DNA of 43,996 nucleotides from Pseudomonadota bacterium (GTDB lineage Bacteria > Desulfobacterota > Desulfovibrionia > Desulfovibrionales > Desulfovibrionaceae). Below are positions 17,758 to 26,979 of the stretch, piece after piece. The stretch is from positions 1 to 43,996 of the forward strand of contig JAEXRD010000142.1 of the NCBI GenBank assembly GCA_023438245.1, read 5' to 3'. Position numbers and translations under genes: made by a program. The notes beneath the pieces were generated by a model. It was not told the origin of the DNA. It ran no database searches and saw only the letters and a program-made list of their open reading frames with translations. Every line of letters starts with the position of its first letter. Within the stretch, counting starts at the first letter, position 1.

Positions 17758-17909
17758 GTGGCGCGGGGGGGGGCGCAAAGGCCCGCTCCGCCAGGGGGCT
17801 CGGCTTGCCCCGCGGGGGCGGAAGGTGTACACCCCCGGCACAGAGAACCGCCGCCCGCCGCCTTCCTGCTGGGAGGCGCGCCCCGGCCAAGGAACCAGGA
17901 GAGCCGCTC

Positions 17910-18611
17910 ATGAACGACCTGCCTCTGCCCCCGCGCGCCGTCGTCTTCGACCTGGACGGCACGCTGCTCGACACCCTGGACGACCTGGCCGACTCCGGCA
18001 ACGCCGCCCTGAACACCCTGGGCTTTCCCACCCATCCCGCGGATTCCTACCGCTGGTTCGTGGGCCTGGGCGTGGCCGAGCTGGCCCGCCGCATGCTGCC
18101 GGAGAGCGCCCGCGACGACGCCACCGTGGGCCGCGCCTGCGCCCTGGTGGTGGAGGAGTACAAGGCCCGCTGGAAGGACAGGACCCGGCCCTACGACGGC
18201 GTGCCGGAGATGCTGGAGGCGCTTGCGGCCTCGGGCCTGCCGCTGTGCGTGCTGTCCAACAAGCCCCAGAACTTCACCGAGATCACCGTGCGCCAGTTCT
18301 TCCCCGGCTTCCCCTTCCGCATGGTCTGCGGGGCCAGGCCGGAGGTGCCCAGCAAGCCGCACCCGGCGGGCGCGCTGGCCATCGCGGGCGAGCTGGGCGT
18401 CGCGCCGGGCGCGTTCTGCTTCGTGGGCGATTCGGCCACGGACATGAAGACCGCGCGGGGCGCGGGCATGCTGCCCGTGGGCGTGCTCTGGGGCTTCCGG
18501 CCCGAGAGCGAGCTGGTGGAGAACGGCGCCCGGCTGCTTGTGGCGCACCCCGGCGAGCTGCCCTCCGCCATGGGACTGGGCCTGGGCCTGGGCCAGGGGC
18601 GCGCGGGATGA
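17910..18611 (+). CDS. HAD-family phosphatase, phosphoglycolate-phosphatase-like
   Basis: The 233-residue protein is a HAD subfamily IA hydrolase. The nucleophile and acid/base are D14 and D16 in FDLDGTLLDT, motif II is VLSNKP, the lysine motif is SKPHP, and motif IV is FVGDSATDMKTA. A four-helix cap follows motif I. Homologues remove 2-phosphoglycolate. AGGAGAG precedes the ATG; a longer in-frame upstream extension crosses the G-rich repeat area and is not real. The stop overlaps the next start as ATGA, so phosphatase and sigma54 activator are made together. Confidence 0.88.
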   Translation: MNDLPLPPRAVVFDLDGTLLDTLDDLADSGNAALNTLGFPTHPADSYRWFVGLGVAELARRMLPESARDDATVGRACALVVEEYKARWKDRTRPYDGVPEMLEALAASGLPLCVLSNKPQNFTEITVRQFFPGFPFRMVCGARPEVPSKPHPAGALAIAGELGVAPGAFCFVGDSATDMKTARGAGMLPVGVLWGFRPESELVENGARLLVAHPGELPSAMGLGLGLGQGRAG

Positions 18612-21109
18612 CCGCCCAGAAGGGCGCGGCATGCGCCCACGTGGGCGTGGGCCTGCTGCAGGCCCTGGGCGCGGCGGTGCTCGTGCTCGACGCGCTCACC
18701 GGCCAGGTGCTGCAGGCCAACCACAAGGCCATGGGCATGCTGCGCCTGAGGGAAGGCGCGCTGCCGGACTTCGGCACGCTGGCGGCCATGTTCCGCCCCG
18801 GCGACCTGGTGCTGGGCCACCTCTCGGCGGGTCTTGAGGACCGCGAATGCCACCTGCTGCCGCCCGGCGGCGACCCGGTGCTCCTGTCCGTGGCCTCGCA
18901 CCGGCTGCGCGCTGTGGAGAGCCACACCGGCAGCGCCGCGGTGGTGCTGACCATGGCCGACTTCTCGCGCATCAAGCGCGCGGAGGCCCGGTTCCAGAGC
19001 TTTTTCGAGAACGTCATCGAGGGCGTGTTCCAGTCCACCGAGAGCGGCCAGTACATCATGGTCAACCCCGGGCTGTGCGCCATCCTGGGCTTCGACACGC
19101 CCGAGCAGCTCATCGACCACTATTCCGACCTGCGCAGCATGCTCTACGTGGACCCCGAGGACCGCGACACGCTGTTCCGGCTCCTGCGCCAGGACGGCCA
19201 GGTCAAGGGCTTCGAGACGCGCTTTCTGCGCCGCGACGGCGGGGTGCGCTGGATCTCGCTCACCGCGCGCGAGGTGCGCGACCCGGTCACCGGCGAGCTG
19301 ATGTACATCGAGGGCCTGAACGTGGACATCACCGCGCGCAAGGAGGCCGAGCGCGCGCTCATCGAGAGCGAGGAGAAGTTCCGCCACACCTTCGACCAGT
19401 CGCCCATCGGGGCCTCCATGGTCAGCCTGCACAACACCTTCCTGCGCGCCAACGAGACCTTCTGCCGCATCACCGGCTACACCGAGGCCGAGCTGAAGAA
19501 CATGACCTTCGACTTCATCACCCACCCCGACGACCGCGCGGAGAGCCTGCGGCAGTATGGCCGGGTGAAGAGCGGGGAGATCGAGTCCTTCCACCAGGAA
19601 AAGCGCTACGTGCACAAGGCCGGCCACGAGGTCTGGGTGCACCTTTCCGCGGGCATGGTGCGCGACAGCGCGGGCAACCCGCTGTACCTGCTGCCCATCG
19701 TGCAGGACATCACCGGGCGCAAGGACGCCGAGCGGGCCATGCGCAACATCTTCGGGGAGAAGGAGCGCCTGCGGGCCAACCTGGAGGCCGTGTTCCGCTC
19801 CATTCCCGACGCCATCATCACCGTGGACAACGACATGCGCATCATCCAGACCAACCGCGCCCTGAACGAGATCTGCTGCATCGGCGCGGAGCTGGGACAG
19901 GGCCGGGCGCTCACGGGCATCACCGGCTCGTGCAAGCGGGCCTGCTTTTCGGTGCTGCAAACCACGCTGGAGACGCGCAAGCCCGTGGTGGAGCACCGCG
20001 TGGAGTGCCGCACCCACGCCCCGGGCAAGGTGGTGGTCATCAACAGCTCGCCGCTGCTGGACCGCGAGAACAATTTCGCAGGCGCGGTGCTGGTCATCCG
20101 CGACATCACGCGCCTGGCCGACCTGGAGCGCAGGCTCACCGACCTGCACAGCCACCGGGGCATCGTGGGCAAAAGCAAGGTCATGCAGGGCATCTACGGC
20201 GTGCTCGACCACCTCTCCGACGTGGAGAGCACCGTGCTCATCACCGGGGAGAGCGGCACCGGCAAGGAACTGGTGGCCGAGGCCCTGCACTACGGCGGCT
20301 CGCGCTGCAAGGGCCCGCTGGTGAAGGTGAACTGCTCCGCGCTCTCCGAGAGCCTGCTGGAGAGCGAGCTCTTCGGCCACACGCGCGGGGCCTTCACCGG
20401 GGCCATCCGCGACAAGGTGGGCCGGTTCGAGGCCGCCGAGGGCGGCACCATCTTCCTGGATGAAATCGGCGACATCTCCCCGCGCATCCAGCTGAACCTG
20501 CTGCGCGTGCTGGAGCGCAAGGAGTTCGAGCGCGTGGGCGACTCCAAGACGCGCAAGGCCAACGTGCGCGTGCTGGCGGCCACCAACGTGGACCTCCTGG
20601 AGAAGATCCGCACCGGCCAGTTCCGCGAGGACCTGTACTACCGCCTCAAGGTCATGGTCATCCACCTGCCGCCCCTGCGCGAGCGGGCCGAGGACATCCC
20701 GCTTCTCATCGCCCACTTCATCGCCCAGTTCCAGGCCAGCTTCGGCAAGCACATCGAGAAGTGCTCGGACGAGGTCATGCGCCTGTTCATGACCTACCCC
20801 TGGCCGGGCAACGTGCGCGAGCTCAAGTACGCCCTGGAGCACGCCTGCATCCTGTGCCCCGGCGGGGAGATCGGGCTGGCGCACCTTCCGGGCGATTTGC
20901 TGCGCGCTCCGCTTGGCCGGGGCCTTTCCCCGCTTGCGGGCGGCGGCCAGCCCGCGGCGCCGATGCGCTCCGGCGGGCACGGGCTGACGCGCGAGGCCCT
21001 GTCGGCTGCGCTGGAGAAGTCCGCGGGCAACCGTTCGCGCGCGGCGCGCATGCTGGGCGTGGACCGGCGCACCCTGTACCGGAACATGGAGCGCCTGGGC
21101 CTGGAGTGA
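18608..21109 (+). CDS. Sigma54-dependent transcriptional activator with PAS sensor domains
   Basis: The 833-residue protein has a PAS-like N-terminal segment (15-115), PAS domains at about 122-245, 254-375 and 391-505, and an AAA+ domain with Walker A GESGTGKE near 548. The sigma54-contact loop GAFTGA is near 594 and GGTIFLDEIGDIS is present. The C-terminal Fis-type helix ends RSRAARMLGVDRRTLYRNMERLGL. The PAS domains make it a likely cytoplasmic redox or ligand sensor, possibly with a bound cofactor. Palindromic sites and a consensus sigma54 promoter lie just downstream, ahead of dctA-frd-fum. That operon is therefore the probable target. Its start overlaps the phosphatase stop. Confidence 0.93.
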   Translation: MTAQKGAACAHVGVGLLQALGAAVLVLDALTGQVLQANHKAMGMLRLREGALPDFGTLAAMFRPGDLVLGHLSAGLEDRECHLLPPGGDPVLLSVASHRLRAVESHTGSAAVVLTMADFSRIKRAEARFQSFFENVIEGVFQSTESGQYIMVNPGLCAILGFDTPEQLIDHYSDLRSMLYVDPEDRDTLFRLLRQDGQVKGFETRFLRRDGGVRWISLTAREVRDPVTGELMYIEGLNVDITARKEAERALIESEEKFRHTFDQSPIGASMVSLHNTFLRANETFCRITGYTEAELKNMTFDFITHPDDRAESLRQYGRVKSGEIESFHQEKRYVHKAGHEVWVHLSAGMVRDSAGNPLYLLPIVQDITGRKDAERAMRNIFGEKERLRANLEAVFRSIPDAIITVDNDMRIIQTNRALNEICCIGAELGQGRALTGITGSCKRACFSVLQTTLETRKPVVEHRVECRTHAPGKVVVINSSPLLDRENNFAGAVLVIRDITRLADLERRLTDLHSHRGIVGKSKVMQGIYGVLDHLSDVESTVLITGESGTGKELVAEALHYGGSRCKGPLVKVNCSALSESLLESELFGHTRGAFTGAIRDKVGRFEAAEGGTIFLDEIGDISPRIQLNLLRVLERKEFERVGDSKTRKANVRVLAATNVDLLEKIRTGQFREDLYYRLKVMVIHLPPLRERAEDIPLLIAHFIAQFQASFGKHIEKCSDEVMRLFMTYPWPGNVRELKYALEHACILCPGGEIGLAHLPGDLLRAPLGRGLSPLAGGGQPAAPMRSGGHGLTREALSAALEKSAGNRSRAARMLGVDRRTLYRNMERLGLE

Positions 21110-21130
21110 GCCGGGTGTAGCATGCCTGTG

Positions 21131-21172
21131 CGCCACACATGTGTGGCGCCACACCTGTGGCGCATGCCACAG
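21131..21172. promoter_or_regulatory. Array of palindromic activator sites upstream of dctA
   Basis: CGCCACACATGTGTGGCG (21131-21148) is a perfect 18-bp palindrome. GCGCCACA-CC-TGTGGCGC (21146-21163) is a near-perfect one and shares its edge. CTGTGGC-GCAT-GCCACAG (21155-21172) reuses the next half-sites. Alternating GCCACA and TGTGGC half-sites thus repeat over 42 bases, about 100-140 bases upstream of the sigma54 promoter, the usual place for enhancer-type activator sites. Confidence 0.75.
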
Positions 21173-21270
21173 GTAAAAATCCTGTTGGGCCCCCCTATCC
21201 TTTTTGCGCGATTCGGCGTATCTTACCGTCATGCTGGACAAAAAGGCGTTCTCTGGCCGTGCTCTCCGGC

Positions 21271-21286
21271 TGGCACGGCATTTGCC
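21271..21286 (+). promoter_or_regulatory. Sigma54 (-24/-12) promoter of the dctA-frd-fum operon
   Basis: TGGCAC, five bases, TTGCC: the GG and GC doublets are 10 bases apart, a full match to the sigma54 consensus. It precedes the transporter start by about 140 bases. The sigma54 activator gene and palindromic sites lie immediately upstream. Confidence 0.85.
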
Positions 21287-21425
21287 TTAAGAAGCATGCG
21301 TCATCCCCGGGCGCGCGGCGGCTGGCCGCGTCACCGGGCATGGGGCGAGGGGGAGCCGCTTCCGGGCGGCTCAAGTGGCTAGGGCCGTTTCCGAGTTGTG
21401 AACCGGAGAGAGAGGAGCTGGACGC

Positions 21426-22778
21426 ATGGCAGACGCAGCAGTCAAGAAACCGATTTATAAATCCCTGTACTTCCAGGTGATCATGGGCATTTGCATCGGC
21501 ATTGCCCTGGGCATCATGTTCCCTGGCAAGGAGGGACTGGCCGGGCAGATGAAGCCCCTGGGTGACGGCTTCATCAAGATGATCAAGATGATCATCGCGC
21601 CCATCATTTTCTGCACCGTGGTCGTCGGCATCGCCAAGATGGGCGACATGGGCAAGGTCGGCCGCGTGGGCCTGAAGGCCATGCTCTACTTCTGGACCAT
21701 GACGCTGGTGGCCCTGGCCATCGGCCTGGTGGTGGTCAAGGTCTATGAGCCCGGCGTGGGCATGAACATCGACGTGGCCTCCCTGGACGCCGGCGCCGTG
21801 GCCAAGTACGCGGGCGAGGGCAAGAAGCTCTCCACCATCGATTTCATCCTGAACATCATCCCCAACAACGTGGTGGACGCCTTCGCCAAGGGCGAGATCC
21901 TCCAGGTGCTGTTCTTCTCCATCTTCTTCGGCCTGGGCCTTTCCGCCCTGGGCGAGAAGACCAAGAACGTCACCAAGTTCATCGACGAATTCGGCAAGGG
22001 CCTGTTCAAGGTCGTGCACTACATCATGTACTTCGCGCCCCTGGGCGCCTTCGGCGCCATGGCCTACGTCGTCGGTGTGCACGGCGTGTCCACCCTGCAG
22101 CAGCTGATGTACCTCATGGCCGGCGTGTACACCACCTGCGTGCTGTTCATCTTCGTCATCCTCTGGGCCGTCTGCAAGATGGCGGGCTTCAGCCTGTGGC
22201 GCTACCTGTGCTTCATCAAGGAAGAGATCCTGCTCGTTCTGGGCACCAGTTCCTCCGAGGCGGCCCTGCCGCGCATGATGGCCAAGATGGAAGTGGCGGG
22301 CTGCAACAAGTCCGTGGTGGGCCTGACCCTGCCCATGGGCTACTCCTTCAACCTGGACGGCACCTGCATCTACCTGACCATGGCCGCCATCTTCCTGGCC
22401 CAGGCCACCAACACCCCGCTGACCTTCGGCGACGAGATGTACATGCTGGGCATCCTGCTGTTGACCAGCAAGGGCGCGGCTGCCGTCACCGGCGGCGGCT
22501 TCATCACCCTGGCCGCCACCCTGGGCTCGCTGCACACCATTCCCGTGGCCGCCATGGCCATCCTGCTGGGCGTGGACCGCTTCATGAGCGAAGCGCGCGC
22601 CATCACCAACCTCATCGGCAACGGCGTGGCCACCATCGTCGTTTCCAAGTGGGAGGGCGCGCTGGACATGGACATGCTCCAGAAGGCCTTCTCCGGCAAG
22701 AACGAGGCCGCCGAGGACTCCCCCGAGGAGATCATCGACGGCAGCCTGAACGGAAACGGCAACGCCAACGGCAAGTAG
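21426..22778 (+). CDS. DctA-type C4-dicarboxylate:cation symporter
   Basis: The 450-residue protein belongs to the glutamate/dicarboxylate symporter (DAACS) family, with eight helices and two re-entrant hairpins. It shows the serine-rich hairpin LVLGTSSSEAALPRMM, the TM7 ion-site YSFNLDGTCIYLT, and the TM8 substrate-site DRFMSEARAITNLIGNGVATIVV. It would import fumarate, malate or succinate with sodium or protons. GAGGAG precedes the ATG. Fumarate reductase and fumarase follow on the same strand, so uptake of an electron acceptor or substrate is the likely role. The hydrophilic tail ends NGNGNANGK. A strong GC hairpin at 22803-22834 without a T run separates it from frdC. Confidence 0.93.
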   Translation: MADAAVKKPIYKSLYFQVIMGICIGIALGIMFPGKEGLAGQMKPLGDGFIKMIKMIIAPIIFCTVVVGIAKMGDMGKVGRVGLKAMLYFWTMTLVALAIGLVVVKVYEPGVGMNIDVASLDAGAVAKYAGEGKKLSTIDFILNIIPNNVVDAFAKGEILQVLFFSIFFGLGLSALGEKTKNVTKFIDEFGKGLFKVVHYIMYFAPLGAFGAMAYVVGVHGVSTLQQLMYLMAGVYTTCVLFIFVILWAVCKMAGFSLWRYLCFIKEEILLVLGTSSSEAALPRMMAKMEVAGCNKSVVGLTLPMGYSFNLDGTCIYLTMAAIFLAQATNTPLTFGDEMYMLGILLLTSKGAAAVTGGGFITLAATLGSLHTIPVAAMAILLGVDRFMSEARAITNLIGNGVATIVVSKWEGALDMDMLQKAFSGKNEAAEDSPEEIIDGSLNGNGNANGK

Positions 22779-22801
22779 CACGCGGAACCAGCTCCCCGGC
22801 G

Positions 22802-22835
22802 CGGGCCGCCCTTCCGAGGGGGAGGGGCGGCCCGC
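22802..22835 (+). other. Stable intergenic hairpin between transporter and frdC
   Basis: GCGGGCCGCCC and GGGCGGCCCGC form an 11-bp stem. No T run follows, so it is more likely to adjust RNA decay or partial termination than to be a full terminator. Expression of frd could differ from that of the transporter. Confidence 0.5.
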
Positions 22836-22877
22836 AATGGGTGGCGGCGCACAAAGTACAACGATCTGGAGGAGTGC

Positions 22878-23534
22878 ATGCAAGTACCTGTGACGGCCAA
22901 CCACGCGAGCCTGCGCAGCCACCGCCTCGACGGCGTCATGGACTGGGCGCAGATGCTCTCCGGGGCTGGGCTCATCCTGTTCATGTGGGCGCACATGATC
23001 CTTGTGGCCAGCGTCAACATCAGCCCCAATGTGATGAACGCCATCGCCGAGTTCTTCGAGTCCACCGGCATGGCCCAGGTGGGCGGCCCCCTGATTTTCC
23101 TCGTGTTCCTGGGGCACTTCATCCTGGCCGCGCGCAAGATTCCCTTCCGCCTGGAAGGCCAGAAGACCATCCTGGAGCAGGCCAAGCTCCTGCACCACAC
23201 CGACACCTGGCTGTGGATCGTGCAGGCGGTCAGCGCCATGATCATCCTCATCATGGGCGCGGCCCACATGTGGGTGGTGCTCTCGGACCTGCCCATCACC
23301 GCGGCCAAGAGCGCGGCGCGCATCCAGCGCGGCGGCTGGCTGCTGTTCTACCTGGTGCTCTTGCCCCTGGTGGAGCTGCACGTGGGCATCGGCCTGTACC
23401 GCATCGCGGTGAAGTGGGGCTTTGTGAAGCGCGACGGCCGCAAGAGCCTGAAGGGCGGCGAGAACATGCTCACCCTCATCTTCATCGCCATCGGCGTCAT
23501 CACGCTGTTCCGTTTCTGGTTCATGGCGGTCTAG
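22878..23534 (+). CDS. frdC: Fumarate reductase diheme cytochrome b subunit (FrdC)
   Basis: The 218-residue membrane anchor has five helices. Four histidines, H39, H80, H130 and H168, match in order and spacing the two-heme ligand set of Wolinella-type quinol:fumarate reductase. E166 two residues before H168 corresponds to the proton-pathway glutamate of that enzyme. It passes electrons from menaquinol through two b hemes to FrdB. GGAGGAG precedes the ATG. It is followed by frdA and frdB in the order typical of epsilon- and deltaproteobacterial enzymes. Confidence 0.93.
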   Translation: MQVPVTANHASLRSHRLDGVMDWAQMLSGAGLILFMWAHMILVASVNISPNVMNAIAEFFESTGMAQVGGPLIFLVFLGHFILAARKIPFRLEGQKTILEQAKLLHHTDTWLWIVQAVSAMIILIMGAAHMWVVLSDLPITAAKSAARIQRGGWLLFYLVLLPLVELHVGIGLYRIAVKWGFVKRDGRKSLKGGENMLTLIFIAIGVITLFRFWFMAV

Positions 23535-23543
23535 GAGGGCGGC

Positions 23544-25388
23544 ATGCAGACCATCTACACTGACGTACTTGTTGTCGGCGCCGGCCTGGCCGGCGAGCGC
23601 GCGGCCATCGAAGCCGCCCAGGCGGGATTTTCCGCCATCTGCCTGAGCCTGGTTCCCGCCCGCCGCTCCCACTCCTCCGCGGCCATGGGCGGCATGCAGG
23701 CGGCCCTGGGCAACTGCGCCAAGGGCGAGGGCGACGGCCCGGACGTGCACTTCGCCGACACGGTGAAGGGCTCGGACTGGGGCTGCGACCAGGAAGTGGC
23801 GCGGCTGTTCGCCGACCGCGCGCCCATCGAGATGCGCCAGCTGGCGCACTGGGGCGTGCCCTGGAACCGCGTGGTGCCCGGCAAGGACACCTACTTCAAG
23901 GGCGGCAAGCTCTTCGACAAGGAAGAGAAGGAAGAGAACCGCGGGCTCATCACCGCCCGCGACTTCGGCGGCACCGCCAAGTGGCGCACCTGCTACGTGT
24001 CCGACGGCACGGGCCACAGCGTGCTGTTCACCGTGGACAACGTCTGCGCCCAGCTGGGTGTCGAGGTCCACGACAAGACCGAATCCATCGCGCTCATCCA
24101 GGACGGCCAGACCTGCTTCGGCTGCGTGGCGCGCTGCCTGCGCACCGGCGAGCTCAGGGTGTACCTGGCCAAGGCCACGGTCATCGCCTCGGGCGGCTTC
24201 GGGCGCATCTATCCCGGCACCACCAACGCGGTCATCTGCGATGGCGGCGGCCACATCACGGCCATCAACACCGGCGTGGTGCCCATGGGCAACATGGAGG
24301 CCGTGCAGTTCCACCCCACGGGCATCGTGCCCACCGAGATCCTGGTCACCGAGGGCTGCCGCGGCGACGGCGGCACCCTGCTCGACGTGAATGAAGAGCG
24401 CTTCATGCACATCTACGAGCCGGAGAAGCAGGAGCTGGCCAGCCGCGACGTGGTCAGCCGCTGGATGACCCACCACATCCGCCAGGGCAAGGGCGTCAAG
24501 AGCCCCTACGGCGACCACCTCTGGCTGGACATCCGCCACCTGGGCGAGAAGCACATCACCGGCAAGCTGCGCGAGGTGTACGAGATCTGCACGTCCTTCC
24601 TGGGCGTGGACCCCATCCGCCAGCTCATTCCCGTGCGGCCCACCCAGCACTACAGCATGGGCGGCGTGCGCACCAACAAGGACGGCGCGGCCTACGGCCT
24701 CTCCGGCCTGTTCAGCGTGGGCGAGGCCGCCTGCTGGGACATGCACGGCTTCAACCGCCTGGGCGGCAACTCCCTGGCCGAAACCGTCGTGGCCGGCGGC
24801 ATCGTGGGCAAGAAGGTGGCCGAGTTCCTCCAGGGCGCGGAAGTGACCTTCAACTCCGCCGTCATCGACTCCGAGGTCAAGAAGCAGCAGGAGCGCATCG
24901 CGAACGTCGTCTCCTGCAAGAACGGCACGGAGAACGTGTACAAGGTGCGCACGGCCATGCAGGACGCCCTGTTCAAGGGCGCGAACATCTTCCGCACCGA
25001 GGCGGGACTGACCGAGTGCGTGAAGACCCTGCAGGAGACCCTGGAGCGCGCCCGCAAGGTGGGCCTGAAGAGCAACGGCATCGGGGTGAACCCGGAGCTG
25101 TCCGCCGCGCTCAAGATCGAGGGCCAGGTGAAGATGGCGCTGATGCTGGCCTACGGCGCGCTGATGCGCACCGAGAGCCGCGGCAGCCACAACCGCGAGG
25201 ACTTCACCGCGCGTAACGACCGCGACTGGCTCACCCGCACCCTGGCCTACTGGAAGAACGAGTCCGACACGCTGCCCACCCTGGAGTACGAGCCGGCCAC
25301 CAGCATCTTCCACATCCCGCCCGGAGACCGCGGCTACGGCAAGAGCGAGATCATCAAGGCCGACATTCCGACCGAGACCAAGGGGTAA
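23544..25388 (+). CDS. frdA: Fumarate reductase flavoprotein subunit (FrdA)
   Basis: The 614-residue subunit has the FAD dinucleotide motif VVGAGLAGERAA at about 10-21. The covalent FAD histidine is H43 in RRSHSSAAMGGMQAAL. The substrate and active-site regions include HPTGIVPTEILVTEGCRGDGG, MTHHIRQGKG and RPTQHYSMGGVRTN. It reduces fumarate to succinate in the cytoplasm; it may also run in the succinate-oxidising direction. It starts nine bases after frdC and ends four before frdB. The length is normal for the family. Confidence 0.96.
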   Translation: MQTIYTDVLVVGAGLAGERAAIEAAQAGFSAICLSLVPARRSHSSAAMGGMQAALGNCAKGEGDGPDVHFADTVKGSDWGCDQEVARLFADRAPIEMRQLAHWGVPWNRVVPGKDTYFKGGKLFDKEEKEENRGLITARDFGGTAKWRTCYVSDGTGHSVLFTVDNVCAQLGVEVHDKTESIALIQDGQTCFGCVARCLRTGELRVYLAKATVIASGGFGRIYPGTTNAVICDGGGHITAINTGVVPMGNMEAVQFHPTGIVPTEILVTEGCRGDGGTLLDVNEERFMHIYEPEKQELASRDVVSRWMTHHIRQGKGVKSPYGDHLWLDIRHLGEKHITGKLREVYEICTSFLGVDPIRQLIPVRPTQHYSMGGVRTNKDGAAYGLSGLFSVGEAACWDMHGFNRLGGNSLAETVVAGGIVGKKVAEFLQGAEVTFNSAVIDSEVKKQQERIANVVSCKNGTENVYKVRTAMQDALFKGANIFRTEAGLTECVKTLQETLERARKVGLKSNGIGVNPELSAALKIEGQVKMALMLAYGALMRTESRGSHNREDFTARNDRDWLTRTLAYWKNESDTLPTLEYEPATSIFHIPPGDRGYGKSEIIKADIPTETKG

Positions 25389-25391
25389 GCC

Positions 25392-26129
25392 ATGGGCAGA
25401 ATGCTGAAGTTCAACATATTCCGCTACAACCCGCAGGACCCGGAGTCCACTCCGCACATGGAAAGCTTTGTGCTGGAGGAGACCGACTCCATGACCCTGT
25501 ACATCGTCCTCAACCGCATCCGCGAGGAGCAGGACTCGAGCCTGCAGTTCGACTTCTGCTGCCGCGCGGGCATCTGCGGGTCCTGCGGCATGGTCATCAA
25601 CGGCCGCCCGGGGCTGGCCTGCCACACCAAAACGCGCGACCTGCCCGCCGAGATCACGCTTTTGCCCCTGCCGGTGTTCCAGCTGGTGGGCGACCTGAGC
25701 GTGGACACCGGCAGCTGGTTCCGCGAGATGTACGACACCACGGAGTCCTGGATCCACACCAAGAAGGTGTTCGACCCCAATGCGCTGGAAGAGCGCATGG
25801 AGAACGACATCGCCGAGGCCATCTACGAGCTGGACCGCTGCGTGGAGTGCGGCTGCTGCGTGGCCGCCTGCGGCACGGCGCGCCTGCGTCCGGACTTCAT
25901 GGGCGCGGCGGGCATCAACCGCGTGGGCCGGTTCCTCATCGACCCGCGCGACGAGCGCACCGAGCAGGACTACTACGAGATCATCGGCAATGACATGGGC
26001 ATCTTCGGCTGCATGGGCCTGCTGGCCTGCGAGGACGTGTGCCCCAAGCACATGCCCCTGCAGGACCAGCTGGGCTTCCTGCGCCGCAAGATGGGCATCA
26101 CCGCTCTCAAGAACTTCTTCAAGAAGTAA
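25392..26129 (+). CDS. frdB: Fumarate reductase iron-sulfur subunit (FrdB)
   Basis: The 245-residue subunit carries three clusters. The [2Fe-2S] ligands lie in CCRAGICGSCGM with a later cysteine in GLAC. The [4Fe-4S] ligands are in CVECGCCVAAC with a final CP further on, and the [3Fe-4S] set is around FGCMGLLACEDVCP. It moves electrons between FrdC hemes and FrdA flavin. It follows frdA directly and is 13 bases before the fumarase alpha gene, whose ribosome site GGGAGG overlaps its end. Confidence 0.96.
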   Translation: MGRMLKFNIFRYNPQDPESTPHMESFVLEETDSMTLYIVLNRIREEQDSSLQFDFCCRAGICGSCGMVINGRPGLACHTKTRDLPAEITLLPLPVFQLVGDLSVDTGSWFREMYDTTESWIHTKKVFDPNALEERMENDIAEAIYELDRCVECGCCVAACGTARLRPDFMGAAGINRVGRFLIDPRDERTEQDYYEIIGNDMGIFGCMGLLACEDVCPKHMPLQDQLGFLRRKMGITALKNFFKK

Positions 26130-26142
26130 GGGAGGCCACGAC

Positions 26143-26979
26143 ATGAGGGAAATCAAGGCTGCGGACATCTCGGCGGCTGTGGCGCAGATGTGCATGAGCG
26201 CCAACACCAAGCTGCCGGACGACGTCCGCAAGGCGTTCGAGAACGGCTACAAGAACGAGACCACGGACGCTGGCAAGGAGATCTTCCGCCAGCTGCTGGA
26301 GAACGCCGACCTCTCGGCGGAGACCAGGCTGCCCCTGTGCCAGGACTGCGGACTGGCCATCTTCTACGTGGAGTTGGGCGAGGAGGTCTACGTGCCCGGC
26401 GGCCTGAACAAGGCCATCACCGACGGCATGGTGGCGGGCTACAAGGACGGCTTCCTGCGCAAGAGCTCCTGCCATCCGCTGGAGCGCAAGAACACCGGCG
26501 ACAACACCCCGGCCATCATCCACGTGGACTTCGTGCCCGGCGACAAGCTCAAGATCAGCTTCATGGCCAAGGGCGGCGGCAGCGAGAACATGAGCCGCGT
26601 GACCATGCTCAGCCCCTCGCAGGGCTGGGAGGGCATCAAGAAGTTCGTGGTGCAGCGCGTGGTGGAGGCCGGGCCCAACCCCTGCCCGCCCATCATCCTG
26701 GGCATCGGCATCGGCGGCAACTTCGAAATCGCGCCCAAGATAGCCAAGAAGGCGCTGCTCAGGAAGCTCGACGACACCCATCCGGACCCCAAGGTGGCCG
26801 AGATGGAGGCCGAGCTGCTGGCCGCGGTGAACAAGCTGGGCATCGGCCCCATGGGCCTGGGCGGCTCGTTCACCTGCCTGGGCGTCAAGATCGCCATGGC
26901 CCCCTGCCACATCGCCAGCCTGCCGCTGGCGGTCAACGTGCAGTGCCACAGCGCCCGTCACGAGGAGGTGGAGTTCTAA
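26143..26979 (+). CDS. fumA: Class I fumarate hydratase, alpha subunit
   Basis: The 278-residue protein is the N-terminal half of an oxygen-sensitive [4Fe-4S] fumarase made as two chains. Cluster cysteines lie in LPLCQDCGLAIF and later near NPCPP and SFTCLG. The conserved segment KGGGSENMSR is present. It interconverts fumarate and malate with the beta chain. GGGAGG precedes the ATG. Its stop codon overlaps the beta start by one base (TAATG), giving tight coupling. Position after frdCAB suggests malate to fumarate to succinate flow, or the reverse during fumarate use. Confidence 0.95.
   Translation: MREIKAADISAAVAQMCMSANTKLPDDVRKAFENGYKNETTDAGKEIFRQLLENADLSAETRLPLCQDCGLAIFYVELGEEVYVPGGLNKAITDGMVAGYKDGFLRKSSCHPLERKNTGDNTPAIIHVDFVPGDKLKISFMAKGGGSENMSRVTMLSPSQGWEGIKKFVVQRVVEAGPNPCPPIILGIGIGGNFEIAPKIAKKALLRKLDDTHPDPKVAEMEAELLAAVNKLGIGPMGLGGSFTCLGVKIAMAPCHIASLPLAVNVQCHSARHEEVEF

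Noticed and set aside
16733..21109. Open frame of 1458 codons on the plus strand through fliJ, motE and the phosphatase
   Set aside because: Only its last 833 codons have domains; the rest is opposite strand or another frame of well-supported genes and is open because of high GC.
21195..26231. Minus-strand open frame of 1678 codons
   Set aside because: It lies antisense to the transporter, frdCAB and part of fumA, is His/Val/Gly/Ala rich without any domain, and reflects codon bias of the real genes.
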